A DNA stretch of 64,000 nt from NCBI RefSeq assembly GCF_013410105.1, contig NZ_JACCCJ010000006.1, positions 46,368 through 110,367 on the forward strand. The letters run 5' to 3'. The position numbers were made by a program, and so were the translations under genes. Below, piece after piece: positions 37,209-46,828 of this stretch (within the stretch, counting starts at the first letter, position 1; each line of letters starts with the position of its first letter). The notes below the pieces were generated by a model. That model was not told where the DNA came from. It did no database searches and saw only the letters and a program-made list of their open reading frames with translations. Source of the stretch: Sphingopyxis sp. JAI108. Its GTDB lineage: Bacteria; Pseudomonadota; Alphaproteobacteria; Sphingomonadales; Sphingomonadaceae.

Positions 37209-38957
37209 ATGCGGCAGGTGAAATTGACGGCGAAGCCGGTGCGCGCACGGCCGTGGGTCGGCGCGCTCGGGGCGCTGTTGCTGGGGACGGCTGCCTGTCC
37301 CGCCGTTCATGCGCAGGTGACGCCGCCCGACGCCGCGACGCAGGCGGCGATGCAAAAGCGCGCCGCCGCGCGGACCTTGCTGTCGTCGTCGCTCGCCCGC
37401 ATCGCTGCGAACAACAGCGATGTGTCGGCCTTGCTTGACGCCGGCCGGGCGTCGATCGACCTCGAGGATTATCGCGCCGCGCTCGGTTTCCTCGTCCGTG
37501 CCGAACAGGCGCGCCCGCGCGACGGCGCGATCAAGGCCGCGCTCGGGTCGGCGATGGTCCATATGGAAAATCCGACACGCGCGCTCGACTATTTCGGCGA
37601 GGCGCAGCTGATGGGCGCCCCCGAACGGCTGTTCCTCGCCGACCGCGGGCTCGCGCGCGATCTTCTTGGCCAGCAGGACGCGGCGCAGCGCGATTATCAG
37701 CTTGCGCTGTCGATCTCGCCCAATGAGGAATTGACCCGGCGCTATGCGCTGTCGCTCGGGATCAGCGGCGACGCCGATCGCGCGATCGCCATGCTGACCC
37801 CGCAACTGCGCGCGCAGGACCGCGGCGCGTGGCGGCTACGCGCGATGATCCTCGCGATGAACGGGCGCGACAAGGAAGCGACCGATATCGTCAATGCGAC
37901 GATGCCGCCCGCGATGGCGCAGAATATCACCCCCTATCTCGTCCAGTTGGACCGGCTCAATCCCGCGCAGCAGGCCGCGGCGGCGCATTTCGGCCGCTTC
38001 CCGAACGGCCAGCTCGGCCCGAAACGCCCGCCGGTGCAGGTCGCGGCGGCATCCTCGCCGCCGCCGGCGGCAGCGCGCAAGCCGGCGGCGGACGATCGAC
38101 GGCGGCCCGCCGCGGCCGTGAAACCGGCGCCATCGCCGGCGCCCGCGCCGGTAGCGGCCACCCGCAAACCGGATCCGGATCCGGCCCCGGCCGCGCGTTC
38201 GCCGACGCCTTCGCCCCCCGCTCAGGTCGTCCGACCGGCCGATCCACCCGCATCGCCCCCCGCTCAGGCAGCGGTGAGCCGACCCGATCCGGCCCCGGCG
38301 CGCGCCGCGCCGGCGTCCGAACCGGTCGGCGCCGCCGTCGATGCCGCGAAGGGCCTGATTGGTCCCGGTTTCTCGATCGCCGACGTGGGGCGTTCGACCC
38401 CGGCGGTTTCGCAGCCCGGAAGCCCCCCGCCATCCGCCGCGACGAACGCCGCCGTTTCGGCTCCGCTCGCGTCGCTTGCCGACATCGTCGGGTCGATCGA
38501 AATTCCCGCCGCCGAACTCGCGCCGTCCGACAGTGCGGTCGGCGCCGACACGCTTGCCCGGCTGCTGGAGGACAAGCGCAGGGCCGAGGCGGCCGAAGCG
38601 GCGAAGCGCGAGAAGGAGGAGGCGGCCGCCAAGGCGAAAGCAGAGGCGGACGCCAAAGCGAAGGAAGAAGCCGCCAAGAAAAAGGCGAACCCTGCGCGCA
38701 TCTGGGTCCAGATCGCCACCGGATCGAACCTCAAGGCGCTCGCCTTCGACTATAACCGGTTCGCCAAGCGCAACGCAGCGCTGTTCAAGGGCAAGTCCGG
38801 ATCGACCGCCGAATGGGGCCAGACGCGGCGCCTGCTCGTCGGACCATTTCCCAATCGCAAGGCGGCGCAGGACTGGCTCGGCGACTATAAAAAAGCCGAA
38901 GGCGACGGCTTCCTCTTCGACAGCGATGTCGGCGAAACCGTCGATCCGCTCAAGTGA
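37209..38957 (+). CDS. TPR- and SPOR-domain periplasmic protein
   Basis: A 582-residue protein with a signal sequence (about residues 1-35, ending VHAQ), three or four TPR-like repeats at about 65-230 (YRAALGFLVRAEQARPRDG, PTRALDYFGEAQLMG), a long Pro/Ala-rich region at about 265-430, a charged Glu/Lys/Ala coiled region, and a C-terminal SPOR domain (ARIWVQIATGSNLKALAFD to FLFDSD). SPOR domains bind denuded glycan at division sites, which fits its place after ftsZ. The stop overlaps the dGTPase gene by 4 bp. Exact role unknown; likely a septal wall factor. Confidence 0.82.
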   Translation: MRQVKLTAKPVRARPWVGALGALLLGTAACPAVHAQVTPPDAATQAAMQKRAAARTLLSSSLARIAANNSDVSALLDAGRASIDLEDYRAALGFLVRAEQARPRDGAIKAALGSAMVHMENPTRALDYFGEAQLMGAPERLFLADRGLARDLLGQQDAAQRDYQLALSISPNEELTRRYALSLGISGDADRAIAMLTPQLRAQDRGAWRLRAMILAMNGRDKEATDIVNATMPPAMAQNITPYLVQLDRLNPAQQAAAAHFGRFPNGQLGPKRPPVQVAAASSPPPAAARKPAADDRRRPAAAVKPAPSPAPAPVAATRKPDPDPAPAARSPTPSPPAQVVRPADPPASPPAQAAVSRPDPAPARAAPASEPVGAAVDAAKGLIGPGFSIADVGRSTPAVSQPGSPPPSAATNAAVSAPLASLADIVGSIEIPAAELAPSDSAVGADTLARLLEDKRRAEAAEAAKREKEEAAAKAKAEADAKAKEEAAKKKANPARIWVQIATGSNLKALAFDYNRFAKRNAALFKGKSGSTAEWGQTRRLLVGPFPNRKAAQDWLGDYKKAEGDGFLFDSDVGETVDPLK

Positions 38958-40126
38958 GCCTGGCGCGCTGCTCCAGCGATCCCGCACATAGTCGCGGGCG
39001 CCGCTACTCCGAACCCGGCCGCGTCGTGCGCGGGCCGCGCGACGATTTCCAGCGCGACCGCGACCGCATCATTCACTCGATCGCCTTCCGCCGCCTGCGC
39101 CACAAGACGCAGGTGTTCGTCGCGCCCGATGGCGATCATTATCGCGTTCGCCTGACCCACAGTATCGAGGTCGCGCAGATCGGTCGCGGCATCGCGCGCG
39201 CGCTCGGGCTGAACGAGGATCTGACCGAGGCGCTGTGCCTCGCGCACGATATCGGCCATCCCCCCTTCGGCCATGCGGGCGAGGACGCGCTTAAGGCCGC
39301 GATGGCGGCGCACGGCGGTTTCGATCACAACGGTCATACGCTGCGCACGCTCGCACGGCTCGAATGCCCCTATCCGCTGTTCGACGGGATCAATCTGACC
39401 TGGGAGACTTTGGAAGGGCTCGCCAAGCACAACGGCCCGGTCGCGAACCCCGGCTGGGCGCTCGCCGAAATCGACGGCGATTTCGGACTCGATCTCGCCA
39501 GCCATGCCAGCCTCGAGGCGCAGGTCGCGGCAATCGCCGACGACATCGCCTACGACAATCACGACATCGACGACGGGCTGCGCGCCGGCCTGCTCGACCT
39601 CGACCAGTTGATGGCACAGCCCTTCGTCGCCGCCAATTATCGCGCGGTAGAGGGGCGTTTCCCGGGCGCGCCGCGCGACCGGCTGCTGCGCGAACTCGTC
39701 CGCGACCAGATCGGCGCGATGGTCAACGACGTGATCGCCGCCACCGCCGCCAATGTCGCCGAGGCCGGGGTCGCAAGCGTCGAGGAGGTCCGCGCGGCGG
39801 GGCGGACCCTCGGCGGCTTTTCGGCAGAGCTGGCGGCGCAGGAACGCGAACTCAAGCGCTTCATGTACGCCAACCTCTATCACCACCCCGAACAGCTTGC
39901 CGCCGCCGAGGCCGCGAATCAGGTCGTCGCCGACCTCTTCGCCGCCTATGCCGCCGATCCCCGGCTGATGGGCGCGGACTGGTCGGCGCGCCTGCCCGGT
40001 GAAGAATGCGCGACAAGCCGGCATATCGGTGATTATATCGCCGGCATGACCGACCGCTTCGCCATCGACCGCTATGCCGACATTTTCGGCCGCGACGCGG
40101 TGCCCGCCGCGCTGGCGCATGCCTGA
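38954..40126 (+). CDS. dgt: Deoxyguanosinetriphosphate triphosphohydrolase-like protein
   Basis: A 390-residue HD-domain enzyme of the dGTPase type 2 family, which cleaves dNTPs to nucleosides and triphosphate. The metal motif is in THSIEVAQIGRGIARALG, CLAHDIGHPPFGHAGEDAL and FDHNGHTLRTLARLE, and the DDIAYDNHDIDDGLRAG segment gives the second Asp. GTG 38954 overlaps the previous stop by 4 bp. Many proteins of this type act on several dNTPs, so the preferred nucleotide is not certain. The end overlaps the next gene by 8 bp. Confidence 0.9.
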   Translation: MSLARCSSDPAHSRGRRYSEPGRVVRGPRDDFQRDRDRIIHSIAFRRLRHKTQVFVAPDGDHYRVRLTHSIEVAQIGRGIARALGLNEDLTEALCLAHDIGHPPFGHAGEDALKAAMAAHGGFDHNGHTLRTLARLECPYPLFDGINLTWETLEGLAKHNGPVANPGWALAEIDGDFGLDLASHASLEAQVAAIADDIAYDNHDIDDGLRAGLLDLDQLMAQPFVAANYRAVEGRFPGAPRDRLLRELVRDQIGAMVNDVIAATAANVAEAGVASVEEVRAAGRTLGGFSAELAAQERELKRFMYANLYHHPEQLAAAEAANQVVADLFAAYAADPRLMGADWSARLPGEECATSRHIGDYIAGMTDRFAIDRYADIFGRDAVPAALAHA

Positions 40127-40766
40127 CGCGCTGATCGTCGGCGCGACCGGGATGGTCGGGCGCGCGGTGATCGATCATTTCGGCTCCGCGCCCGTGACCA
40201 TACTGGCGCGCCGCCCTGTCGCGGGGCTTGCCCCGCATCACAAGGAACTGGTCGCTCCGCCCGAACGCTGGGCCGATATCATCGCCGCCGAAAAGCCGGC
40301 GATTCTTATCTCCTGCCTTGGGACGACGATCCGGCAAGCGGGATCGCAGGCGGCGTTTCGCGCCGTCGATCACGATCTCGTCCTCGCGGCCGCGCGCGGC
40401 GCAAGGGCGGGCGGCACGCCGCACATGATCGTCGTCAGCTCGGTCGGGGCGGCGGCGAAGAGCGGCAATTTCTATCTGCGAACCAAGGGGCAGACCGAGA
40501 ACGATCTCGTCGCGCTCGGCTTCGACCGCCTCGATCTCATCCGTCCCGGTTTGCTCCGCGGCGAGCGTCCCGGGCCGCAGCGCCTCGGCGAAGGATTGGC
40601 GACGATCGCCGCGCCGCTGACCGACGCGCTGCTCCACGGCCGCTTCCGCCGCTACCGCTCGATTTCGGGCGACAAAGTCGCGGCGGCGATCGTCGCGCTT
40701 GCCGGCCAAAGGGATTCGGGCGTGTATATCCACGAAAACGACGCGATCCGCGCGGTCGCCGATTGA
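40119..40766 (+). CDS. NAD(P)-binding Rossmann-fold protein
   Basis: A 215-residue protein of the atypical short-chain dehydrogenase / NAD(P)H-binding kind. The dinucleotide motif is GATGMVGRAVIDHF near residue 8; ISCLGTTIRQAGSQAAFR and IVVSSVGAAAKSGNFYL fit oxidoreductases related to HTATIP2-like proteins. The YLRTKGQTE segment holds the Tyr and Lys of the usual catalytic pair. ATG 40119 overlaps the dGTPase end by 8 bp. Substrate unknown. Confidence 0.78.
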   Translation: MPDALIVGATGMVGRAVIDHFGSAPVTILARRPVAGLAPHHKELVAPPERWADIIAAEKPAILISCLGTTIRQAGSQAAFRAVDHDLVLAAARGARAGGTPHMIVVSSVGAAAKSGNFYLRTKGQTENDLVALGFDRLDLIRPGLLRGERPGPQRLGEGLATIAAPLTDALLHGRFRRYRSISGDKVAAAIVALAGQRDSGVYIHENDAIRAVAD

Positions 40767-40830
40767 CTCCGCACAGGGGGAGCGCCAAGGCTCGCGGCGT
40801 CTGTCGGGTTCCGCCAAGGGATTCGACCGG

Positions 40831-41035
40831 CCGCGCGGGAGAGCGTGGGGGCAACCCCGCCACCGAAGGAGCAACCGCCCCGGAAACTCTCAGGTCAAGC
40901 GGACCGCGCGGGCTGGAACGGACACTCTGGAAAGCGTTCCGGCTGTTTCCGCCGGAACCACCGAAGGGGTAACTCCATGCCCAACCTCGACGAGGGCGCA
41001 TGGAGGAAAACTCTCAGGTTCCCGTGACAGAGGGG
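40831..41035 (+). ncRNA. Tandem glycine riboswitch upstream of gcvT
   Basis: Two glycine aptamers lie in tandem. The first (40831-40911) has closing stem CCGCGCGG at both ends, GGGAGAGC, CACCGAAGGAGCAACCGCC and AACTCTCAGGT. The second (about 40915-41035) repeats the pattern with CACTCTGGAAAGC, CACCGAAGGGGTAACTCC and AACTCTCAGGTTCCCGTGACAGAG. Glycine riboswitches in front of gcv genes turn expression on when glycine is high. The gcvT start lies about 57 nt after the second aptamer, leaving room for an expression platform. Confidence 0.95.
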
Positions 41036-41092
41036 GCATGGCACAGGGCGGCACCCGGCCGCGTCTTGCCGTGTCAACGACGGGAGTGCGAT

Positions 41093-42217
41093 ATGCGCGA
41101 AGATGAAGAAATTCCGGTCGAAACGGCGACGTTGCCGCTCGACGCTTGGCACCGCGCGAAGGGCGGCCGCATGGTCGAGTTCGCCGGCTACTGGATGCCG
41201 ATCCAGTATGAAGGCATCATGGCGGAACATCTCTGGACCCGCGAAAGCGCCGGCCTGTTCGACGTCAGCCATATGGGGCAGCTTGCCCTGTCGGGTGATG
41301 GCATCGCGGAAGCGCTCGAAACGCTCCTTCCCGGTGATATTTCGGGCTTGAAACCCGGACGGATGCGCTATTCGCTGCTCCTCGATGACGACGGCGGCAT
41401 CCTCGACGACCTGATGATCACCAACGAGGGCGATCAATATGGCATCGTCGTCAACGGCGCGGTGAAGTGGGAAGATATCGGCCACCTGCGCGAAAATCTG
41501 CCCGACGATATCACGCTCAACCATAATGAGGATTATGGCCTGCTCGCGCTGCAGGGCCCGAAAGCGGTCGATGCGCTCGCGCGGCTGGTTCCCGAAGCGG
41601 CAAATCTCGTCTTCATGCAGGCGACCCGCGCGACCTGGGCTGGCCACCAAATAGCTCTCAGCCGTTCGGGCTATACCGGCGAGGATGGCTTCGAGATTTC
41701 GCTGCCCAACGAGGCACTGACCGCCTTCGCCGACGCGCTGTGCGCGATGGAAGAGGTCAAGCCGATCGGCCTCGGCGCGCGTGATTCGCTGCGGCTCGAA
41801 GCCGGTCTGCCGCTCTATGGCCATGACCTCACCCCGGCGATCGACCCCGCCGAAGCCGATCTCGGCTTCGCGGTGAGCAAGCGCCGCCGCGAGGAAGAGA
41901 ATTTCCCCGGCGCGGCGCGCATCCTCGGCCATCTGGAAGACGGCCCGCCGCGCAAGCGCGTCGGGCTCACCGTCGATGGAAAGCTGCCGGTGCGCGAGGG
42001 CGCCAAGCTGTTCGACGGCGAGGACGAGATCGGCGTCGTGACGTCGGGCGGCTTCGCCCCCAGCGTCGGCGCGCCGATCGCGATGGGTTACGTCCCGCGC
42101 GACCATGCCGTGCCCGGCACCGCCATCGCGGCGGAGGTGCGCGGCAAGCTGGTCCATTGCACCGTCACCGCCATGCCATTCATTCCACACCGCTATGTGC
42201 GCAAACAGGGAGCCTGA
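41093..42217 (+). CDS. gcvT: Aminomethyltransferase (glycine cleavage T protein)
   Basis: A 374-residue tetrahydrofolate enzyme that takes the methylene group from the H-protein-bound aminomethyl unit and releases ammonia. The sequence shows GLFDVSHMGQLALSG, MRYSLLLDDDGGILDDLM, SGYTGEDGFEIS and GLGARDSLRLEAGLPLYGHDL, all conserved. ATG 41093 follows GGGAG by 7 nt; a start at 41000 would put the coding region inside the riboswitch. First gene of the glycine cleavage group. Confidence 0.96.
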   Translation: MREDEEIPVETATLPLDAWHRAKGGRMVEFAGYWMPIQYEGIMAEHLWTRESAGLFDVSHMGQLALSGDGIAEALETLLPGDISGLKPGRMRYSLLLDDDGGILDDLMITNEGDQYGIVVNGAVKWEDIGHLRENLPDDITLNHNEDYGLLALQGPKAVDALARLVPEAANLVFMQATRATWAGHQIALSRSGYTGEDGFEISLPNEALTAFADALCAMEEVKPIGLGARDSLRLEAGLPLYGHDLTPAIDPAEADLGFAVSKRRREEENFPGAARILGHLEDGPPRKRVGLTVDGKLPVREGAKLFDGEDEIGVVTSGGFAPSVGAPIAMGYVPRDHAVPGTAIAAEVRGKLVHCTVTAMPFIPHRYVRKQGA

Positions 42218-42220
42218 TCG

Positions 42221-42592
42221 ATGCCGCGTTATTACACCGAAGAACATGAATGGATCGACGTCGATGGCGACGTCGCGACGGTCGGCATCACCGACTTCGC
42301 GCAGGGGCAGCTTGGCGACATCGTCTTCGTCGAGGTTCCCGACACCGGCGCCGAATTGAGCGCGGGCGGCGATGCGGCGGTGGTCGAATCGGTGAAGGCC
42401 GCGAGCGACGTCTATGCGCCCGTCGACGGCACCGTGACCGAAGGCAATGGCCAGCTCGAGGAAGACCCGGCGCTCGTCAATTCGGACCCCGAGGGCGAGG
42501 GCTGGTTCTTTCGCATGACGCTGTCCGACAAGGGCCAGCTCGACGGCCTGATGGATGCAAAGGCCTATAAGGCCTTCTGCGACGCCCTGTAA
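42221..42592 (+). CDS. gcvH: Glycine cleavage system H protein
   Basis: A 123-residue lipoyl carrier that shuttles the aminomethyl group among P, T and L proteins. The lipoylated residue is K59 in [15 protein letters not shown]. The start [19 protein letters not shown] and the [11 protein letters not shown] segment are standard. It lies 3 bp after gcvT. The lipoamide dehydrogenase (L protein) is not in the window. Confidence 0.97.
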   Translation: MPRYYTEEHEWIDVDGDVATVGITDFAQGQLGDIVFVEVPDTGAELSAGGDAAVVESVKAASDVYAPVDGTVTEGNGQLEEDPALVNSDPEGEGWFFRMTLSDKGQLDGLMDAKAYKAFCDAL

Positions 42593-42600
42593 CCGATCGC

Positions 42601-42620
42601 CCCTCCCGCGGGCGGGAGGG
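42601..42620 (+). other. GC-rich hairpin between gcvH and the glycosyltransferase-like gene
   Basis: CCCTCCCGC and its complement (42601-42609 / 42612-42620) form a tight hairpin right after the gcvH stop. The GGAGG ribosome binding site of the next gene begins on the following base, so folding may tune expression of the inserted gene. No T run, so a full terminator is unlikely. Confidence 0.45.
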
Positions 42621-42631
42621 GGAGGGATGCG

Positions 42632-43438
42632 ATGACCGACGCCGCGCCAGCCAATTGCCGCCTGATGGTGGCGACGCCGATCTATGACGGCGCGCAGGGC
42701 ACCTATGTCCGCGCGGCGCTCGACCTTGCGATGGCGGCGCAGCGGCGGGATATGCCCGTGCGGTTCGAGCTTATTCTGCATGAAGCCCTGGTCCACCGCG
42801 CGCGCAGCCTGCTCGCTGACCTCTTCATGCAGAGCGATTGCACCCATCTGCTCTTCGTCGATGCGGACATTGATTTCGCGGCGGCCGACATTTTCGCAAT
42901 GATCGAGGCGATGGCGGGACGGCCCGACTGCGCCATGCTTGGCGCTGCGGTGCCGCGCCGCACGGTCAACTGGTCGCAGGTTGCGCGCGCCGCTGAGTGC
43001 GGGCTGGCAAAGGATAATGCGGCCGACCTTGCGCGCTATGCCGGTGATTTCGCGCTCAGTTTCCTGAACACCGACGAACGCTTCGCGCTGACCGACCTCG
43101 TCGAACTGTCGCAGCTCGGTACCGGGCTGATGCTGATCCGCCGCGACGTCGTCGAGACGCTCTGCGCGCGGCACCCCGAACTCGCTTTTCGCACCGAAGC
43201 GCGCGACCGGCAGGGAACGGGTGTACGCGAAAATGTTCATGCGCTCTTCCTGCCAGAGATCGACCGCCCGAGCGGACTGATGCTGTCGGAAGATTATGCT
43301 TTCTGCCGCCGCGCGCGCGACGCGGGGTTTCGGATCTGGCTCGCGCCCTGGGTCCGCACGACGCACAGCGGCCCCGCCACATTTCGCGGATCGCTGGCCG
43401 ATCTCGCGCCGCTTTTTTCTTCCTCTTCCGATAGCTGA
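42632..43438 (+). CDS. GT-A-fold glycosyltransferase-like protein inside the gcv operon
   Basis: A 268-residue protein that resembles GT-A glycosyltransferases. It begins LMVATPIYDGAQGTYVRAA, has a DxD-type metal/nucleotide motif in HLLFVDADIDFAAADIF near 75-80, and ends LSEDYAFCRRARDAGFRIWL then APWVRTTHSG, as in families that act on sugar nucleotides. The acceptor is unknown. It is placed between gcvH and gcvPA on the same strand with 39 and 12 bp spacing, so it should be made under the glycine riboswitch. Such a partner is not part of the known cleavage complex. No signal peptide or membrane helix is visible. Confidence 0.75.
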   Translation: MTDAAPANCRLMVATPIYDGAQGTYVRAALDLAMAAQRRDMPVRFELILHEALVHRARSLLADLFMQSDCTHLLFVDADIDFAAADIFAMIEAMAGRPDCAMLGAAVPRRTVNWSQVARAAECGLAKDNAADLARYAGDFALSFLNTDERFALTDLVELSQLGTGLMLIRRDVVETLCARHPELAFRTEARDRQGTGVRENVHALFLPEIDRPSGLMLSEDYAFCRRARDAGFRIWLAPWVRTTHSGPATFRGSLADLAPLFSSSSDS

Positions 43439-43450
43439 CCGGAGTATTTC

Positions 43451-44809
43451 ATGCGTTATCTCCCTCTCACATCCGATGACCGCGCGGCGATGCTGGGCGT
43501 GATCGGCGCGTCGTCGATCGACGATCTGTTCGCTGATGTCCCTGCCGAAGCACGGCTCGATGGTCCGATCGCGGGCCTGCCGAACCATGCGAGCGAGTTG
43601 GCTGTCGAACGCCACATGGGCGCGCTCGCGCGCGGCAGCCGCGCGGCGGGTGAGGGGCCCTTCTTCCTCGGCGCCGGCGCCTATCGCCATCATGTGCCCG
43701 CCAGCGTCGATCACCTGATCCAGCGCGGCGAATTCCTCACCGCCTACACCCCCTACCAGCCCGAAATCGCACAGGGCACGCTCCAGATGCTGTTCGAATT
43801 TCAGAGCCAGGTCGCGCGGCTGCTAGGCACCGACGTCGCCAATGCATCGATGTACGATGGCTCGACCGCCTGCTGGGAAGCGATCGTGATGGCGCGCCGC
43901 ATCACCAAGCGCGCCAAGGCCCTGCTCTCGACGGGCCTTCACCCCCATTATCGCAGCGTCGCGCGCACGATGGCGAAATATACCGGCGACGTTCTGGTCG
44001 ATGGTGACCCGAGCCTCGAAGCCGGCACCGACTGGGCAGCGCTCGCAGACAGCATCGACAAGGAGACGAGCTGCGTCGTCGTGCAATATCCCGACATCCT
44101 CGGCCGCATCGACGACATGACGAAGCTGGCCGAAGCCTGTCAGGCTGCGGGAGCGCTGCTGATCGCGGTCGTCACCGAACCCGTCGCGCTCGGCCTGATC
44201 AAGTCGCCCGGCGAAATGGGCGCCGATATCGTGGTGGGGGAGGGGCAATCGCTCGGCGTCGGCCTCCAGTTCGGTGGGCCCTATGTCGGCCTCTTTGCGT
44301 GCAAGACCAAATATGTGCGCCAGATGCCCGGCCGCCTCTGCGGAGAGACCGTCGACGCCAATGGCAAGCGCGGCTTCGTGCTGACGCTGTCGACGCGCGA
44401 ACAGCATATCCGCCGCGAGAAAGCGACGAGTAATATCTGCACCAATTCAGGGCTCTGTGCGCTGGCCTTCAGCATCCATATGACATTGCTCGGCGAAGCG
44501 GGCCTGCGCCGGCTCGCGGCGATCAACCATGGCCGGGCCAAGGCGGCCGCCGCGGAACTGGCGAAGGTTCCCGGCGTGTCGGTGATGAACGACAGCTTCT
44601 TCAACGAGTTCACGCTGCTGCTTCCGACCGCGGCGCGCCCCGTGATTCACAAGCTGGCCGAGAAGGACATATTGGGCGGCGTCTCGCTCGGCCGTCTCTA
44701 TCCCGACAACGCCGGCCTCGAAAACGGCCTCGTCGTCGCCGTGACCGAAACCGTGACCGAGGCGGACATTGCCGCCTTCGCCGCGGCCCTGAAGGAGGTG
44801 CTGGCATGA
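43451..44809 (+). CDS. gcvPA: Glycine dehydrogenase (decarboxylating) subunit 1
   Basis: A 452-residue N-terminal-half subunit of the two-part P protein, which decarboxylates glycine and passes the aminomethyl group to Gcv[19 protein letters not shown] at the start, [34 protein letters not shown] and [14 protein letters not shown] are diagnostic. It lacks the PLP lysine, which is in subunit 2. The RBS GGAG precedes the ATG by 7 nt, and it overlaps gcvPB by 4 bp. Confidence 0.96.
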   Translation: MRYLPLTSDDRAAMLGVIGASSIDDLFADVPAEARLDGPIAGLPNHASELAVERHMGALARGSRAAGEGPFFLGAGAYRHHVPASVDHLIQRGEFLTAYTPYQPEIAQGTLQMLFEFQSQVARLLGTDVANASMYDGSTACWEAIVMARRITKRAKALLSTGLHPHYRSVARTMAKYTGDVLVDGDPSLEAGTDWAALADSIDKETSCVVVQYPDILGRIDDMTKLAEACQAAGALLIAVVTEPVALGLIKSPGEMGADIVVGEGQSLGVGLQFGGPYVGLFACKTKYVRQMPGRLCGETVDANGKRGFVLTLSTREQHIRREKATSNICTNSGLCALAFSIHMTLLGEAGLRRLAAINHGRAKAAAAELAKVPGVSVMNDSFFNEFTLLLPTAARPVIHKLAEKDILGGVSLGRLYPDNAGLENGLVVAVTETVTEADIAAFAAALKEVLA

Positions 44810-46350
44810 CCGCGCTCAATCGCGCCGGCTGGCGCCCCGAAATGAACGCCGCCGGCGGCGCCGACGACAATGTCACCTTCACCGGTAACCGCGCGCTGAT
44901 GCTCGAAGAGCCGTTGATCTTCGAAATCGGCGGCGCCGACACCACCGGCGTCGACTTCGACGAGGACGCGCCCGGCGCCGACCTCGGCGCGCTCGCGCGT
45001 TCCGCGCCGATCGGCCTGCCGGGGCTCAGCGAGTCCGAAACGGTGCGCCATTATACGCGGCTGTCGCGTCAGAATTACGCGATCGACCTCGGCCTCTTCC
45101 CGCTCGGCAGCTGCACGATGAAGCACAACCCGCGCCTCAATGAAAAGGTCGCGCGGATGCCGGGTTTCGCCGACGTCCACCCGCTCCAGCCGCAGGAAAC
45201 GGTGCAGGGCGCCTATGCGGTGATCCACCAGCTCGCCGAATGGCTGATCACGCTCACCGGCATGCACAGCGTCGCGATGTCGCCCAAGGCGGGGGCGCAT
45301 GGCGAATTGTGCGGTATCCTCTGCATCAAGGCAGCGCTCGAAGCGCGCGGAGAAGACCGCCGCGTCATTCTTGTCCCCGAAAGCGCGCACGGCACCAACC
45401 CGGCGACCGCGGCCTTCGCGGGCTTCACCGTCGAGGATATTCCGGCGACCGAGGCGGGCCGCGTCAATCTCGAAGCGTTGAAGGCGCGTCTCGGCCCCGA
45501 TGTCGCGGGGGTGATGATCACCAACCCCAACACCTGCGGCCTGTTCGAGCGCGACATGAAGGCGATCTCGGACGCGGTCCATGCGGTGGGCGGTTATGTC
45601 TATTGCGACGGCGCCAATTTCAACGCGATTGTCGGCCGGGTGCGCCCCGGCGACCTGGGTGTCGATGCGATGCACATCAACCTCCACAAGACCTTTTCGA
45701 CCCCGCATGGCGGCGGCGGCCCGGGCTCGGGTCCGGTTGTGTTGTCGGAAGCGCTCGCGCCGTTCGCGCCGCTCCCCTTCGTGACGAAGCAGGGCGATGC
45801 GTTCCGCCTGATCGAAGAGGAGAGCGCAGGCGAGGATCATCCGCAGAGCTTTGGCCGCATGACCGCCTTCCACGGCCAGATGGGCATGTTCACGCGCGCG
45901 CTGACCTATATCCTCAGCCACGGCGCCGACGGCTTGAAGCAGATCGCCGAGGATGCGGTGCTCAACGCCAATTATGTGCTGCGCAGTCTCGAAGGCGTGC
46001 TCGACGCGCCGTTCGCCACCTCGGGCCCGTGCATGCACGAGGCGCTGTTCAGCGATAAGGGGCTTGCCGAAGGCTTCTCGACGCTCGACATCGCCAAGGG
46101 GCTGATCGACGAGGGCTATCATCCGATGACCGTCTATTTCCCGCTCGTCGTCCATGGCGCGATGCTCGTCGAGCCGACCGAGACCGAATCGAAGGCGGCG
46201 CTCGACCAGTTCATCGGCGCGCTGCGCAGCATCGCGATGCGTGCGAAGAACGGCGACCCTGCGTTGAAGAGTGCACCGCATTTCGCGCCGCGCGCGCGGC
46301 TCGACGAAACGCTCGCGGCGCGCAAGCCCGTGCTGGCGTGGGAGGGGTGA
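44806..46350 (+). CDS. gcvPB: Glycine dehydrogenase (decarboxylating) subunit 2
   Basis: A 514-residue C-terminal-half subunit holding the pyridoxal phosphate. The PLP lysine is K295 in [20 protein letters not shown]. Other conserved blocks are [46 protein letters not shown] and [11 protein letters not shown]. Its ATG overlaps the gcvPA stop by 4 bp. The split into A and B is normal for many alphaproteobacteria. Confidence 0.97.
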   Translation: MTALNRAGWRPEMNAAGGADDNVTFTGNRALMLEEPLIFEIGGADTTGVDFDEDAPGADLGALARSAPIGLPGLSESETVRHYTRLSRQNYAIDLGLFPLGSCTMKHNPRLNEKVARMPGFADVHPLQPQETVQGAYAVIHQLAEWLITLTGMHSVAMSPKAGAHGELCGILCIKAALEARGEDRRVILVPESAHGTNPATAAFAGFTVEDIPATEAGRVNLEALKARLGPDVAGVMITNPNTCGLFERDMKAISDAVHAVGGYVYCDGANFNAIVGRVRPGDLGVDAMHINLHKTFSTPHGGGGPGSGPVVLSEALAPFAPLPFVTKQGDAFRLIEEESAGEDHPQSFGRMTAFHGQMGMFTRALTYILSHGADGLKQIAEDAVLNANYVLRSLEGVLDAPFATSGPCMHEALFSDKGLAEGFSTLDIAKGLIDEGYHPMTVYFPLVVHGAMLVEPTETESKAALDQFIGALRSIAMRAKNGDPALKSAPHFAPRARLDETLAARKPVLAWEG

Positions 46351-46381
46351 TCGCCGACATCGGCAAATGGGGGAGATTGAG

Positions 46382-46828
46382 ATGAGCTGGGATAGTCTGT
46401 TTCTGCTGGCAAACTACTGGGCGTTCGCCGCATGGATCGCGCTCGCCTTTCTGCCGCGCGGGCCGAAGACACTGGCGCTCATCCTCTATCTCGGCGTCGC
46501 GCTCCTCTGTCTGGCCTACACCGTGCTGATCGTCGGTTTCGTCACGGGCGGCATCGATGCGGGCGGGGCGGGCGGAGGCGATTTCACGACGCTCGCTGGC
46601 GTGATGAAGCTGTTCGACAGCCCCGGCGGGGCGACGCTCGGCTGGGTTCATTATCTTGCCTTCGACCTGTTCACCGGCATGTGGATCGCGCGCGATGCCG
46701 ACCAGAAGGGCTTCAGCCGTATCGTCCAATTGCCCATCCTGTTCCTGACGCTGATGGTCGGGCCGGTCGGCCTGTTCGCCTGGCTGATCGTCCGTGAGCG
46801 GCGCGCGCGGGCACAGGCGAAAAAATGA
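46382..46828 (+). CDS. ABA4-like (DUF4281) membrane protein
   Basis: A 148-residue polytopic membrane protein with four hydrophobic helices. It matches ABA4-like proteins, named for a plant neoxanthin-related factor: LFLLANYWAFAAWIALAFLPR, the central KLFDSPGGATLGWVHYLAFDLF and GMWIARDADQKG, and PILFLTLMVGPVGLFAWL are typical. ATG 46382 has GGGGGAG about 9 nt upstream. It lies 31 bp after gcvPB and overlaps the methyltransferase gene. The bacterial function is unknown. Confidence 0.8.
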   Translation: MSWDSLFLLANYWAFAAWIALAFLPRGPKTLALILYLGVALLCLAYTVLIVGFVTGGIDAGGAGGGDFTTLAGVMKLFDSPGGATLGWVHYLAFDLFTGMWIARDADQKGFSRIVQLPILFLTLMVGPVGLFAWLIVRERRARAQAKK

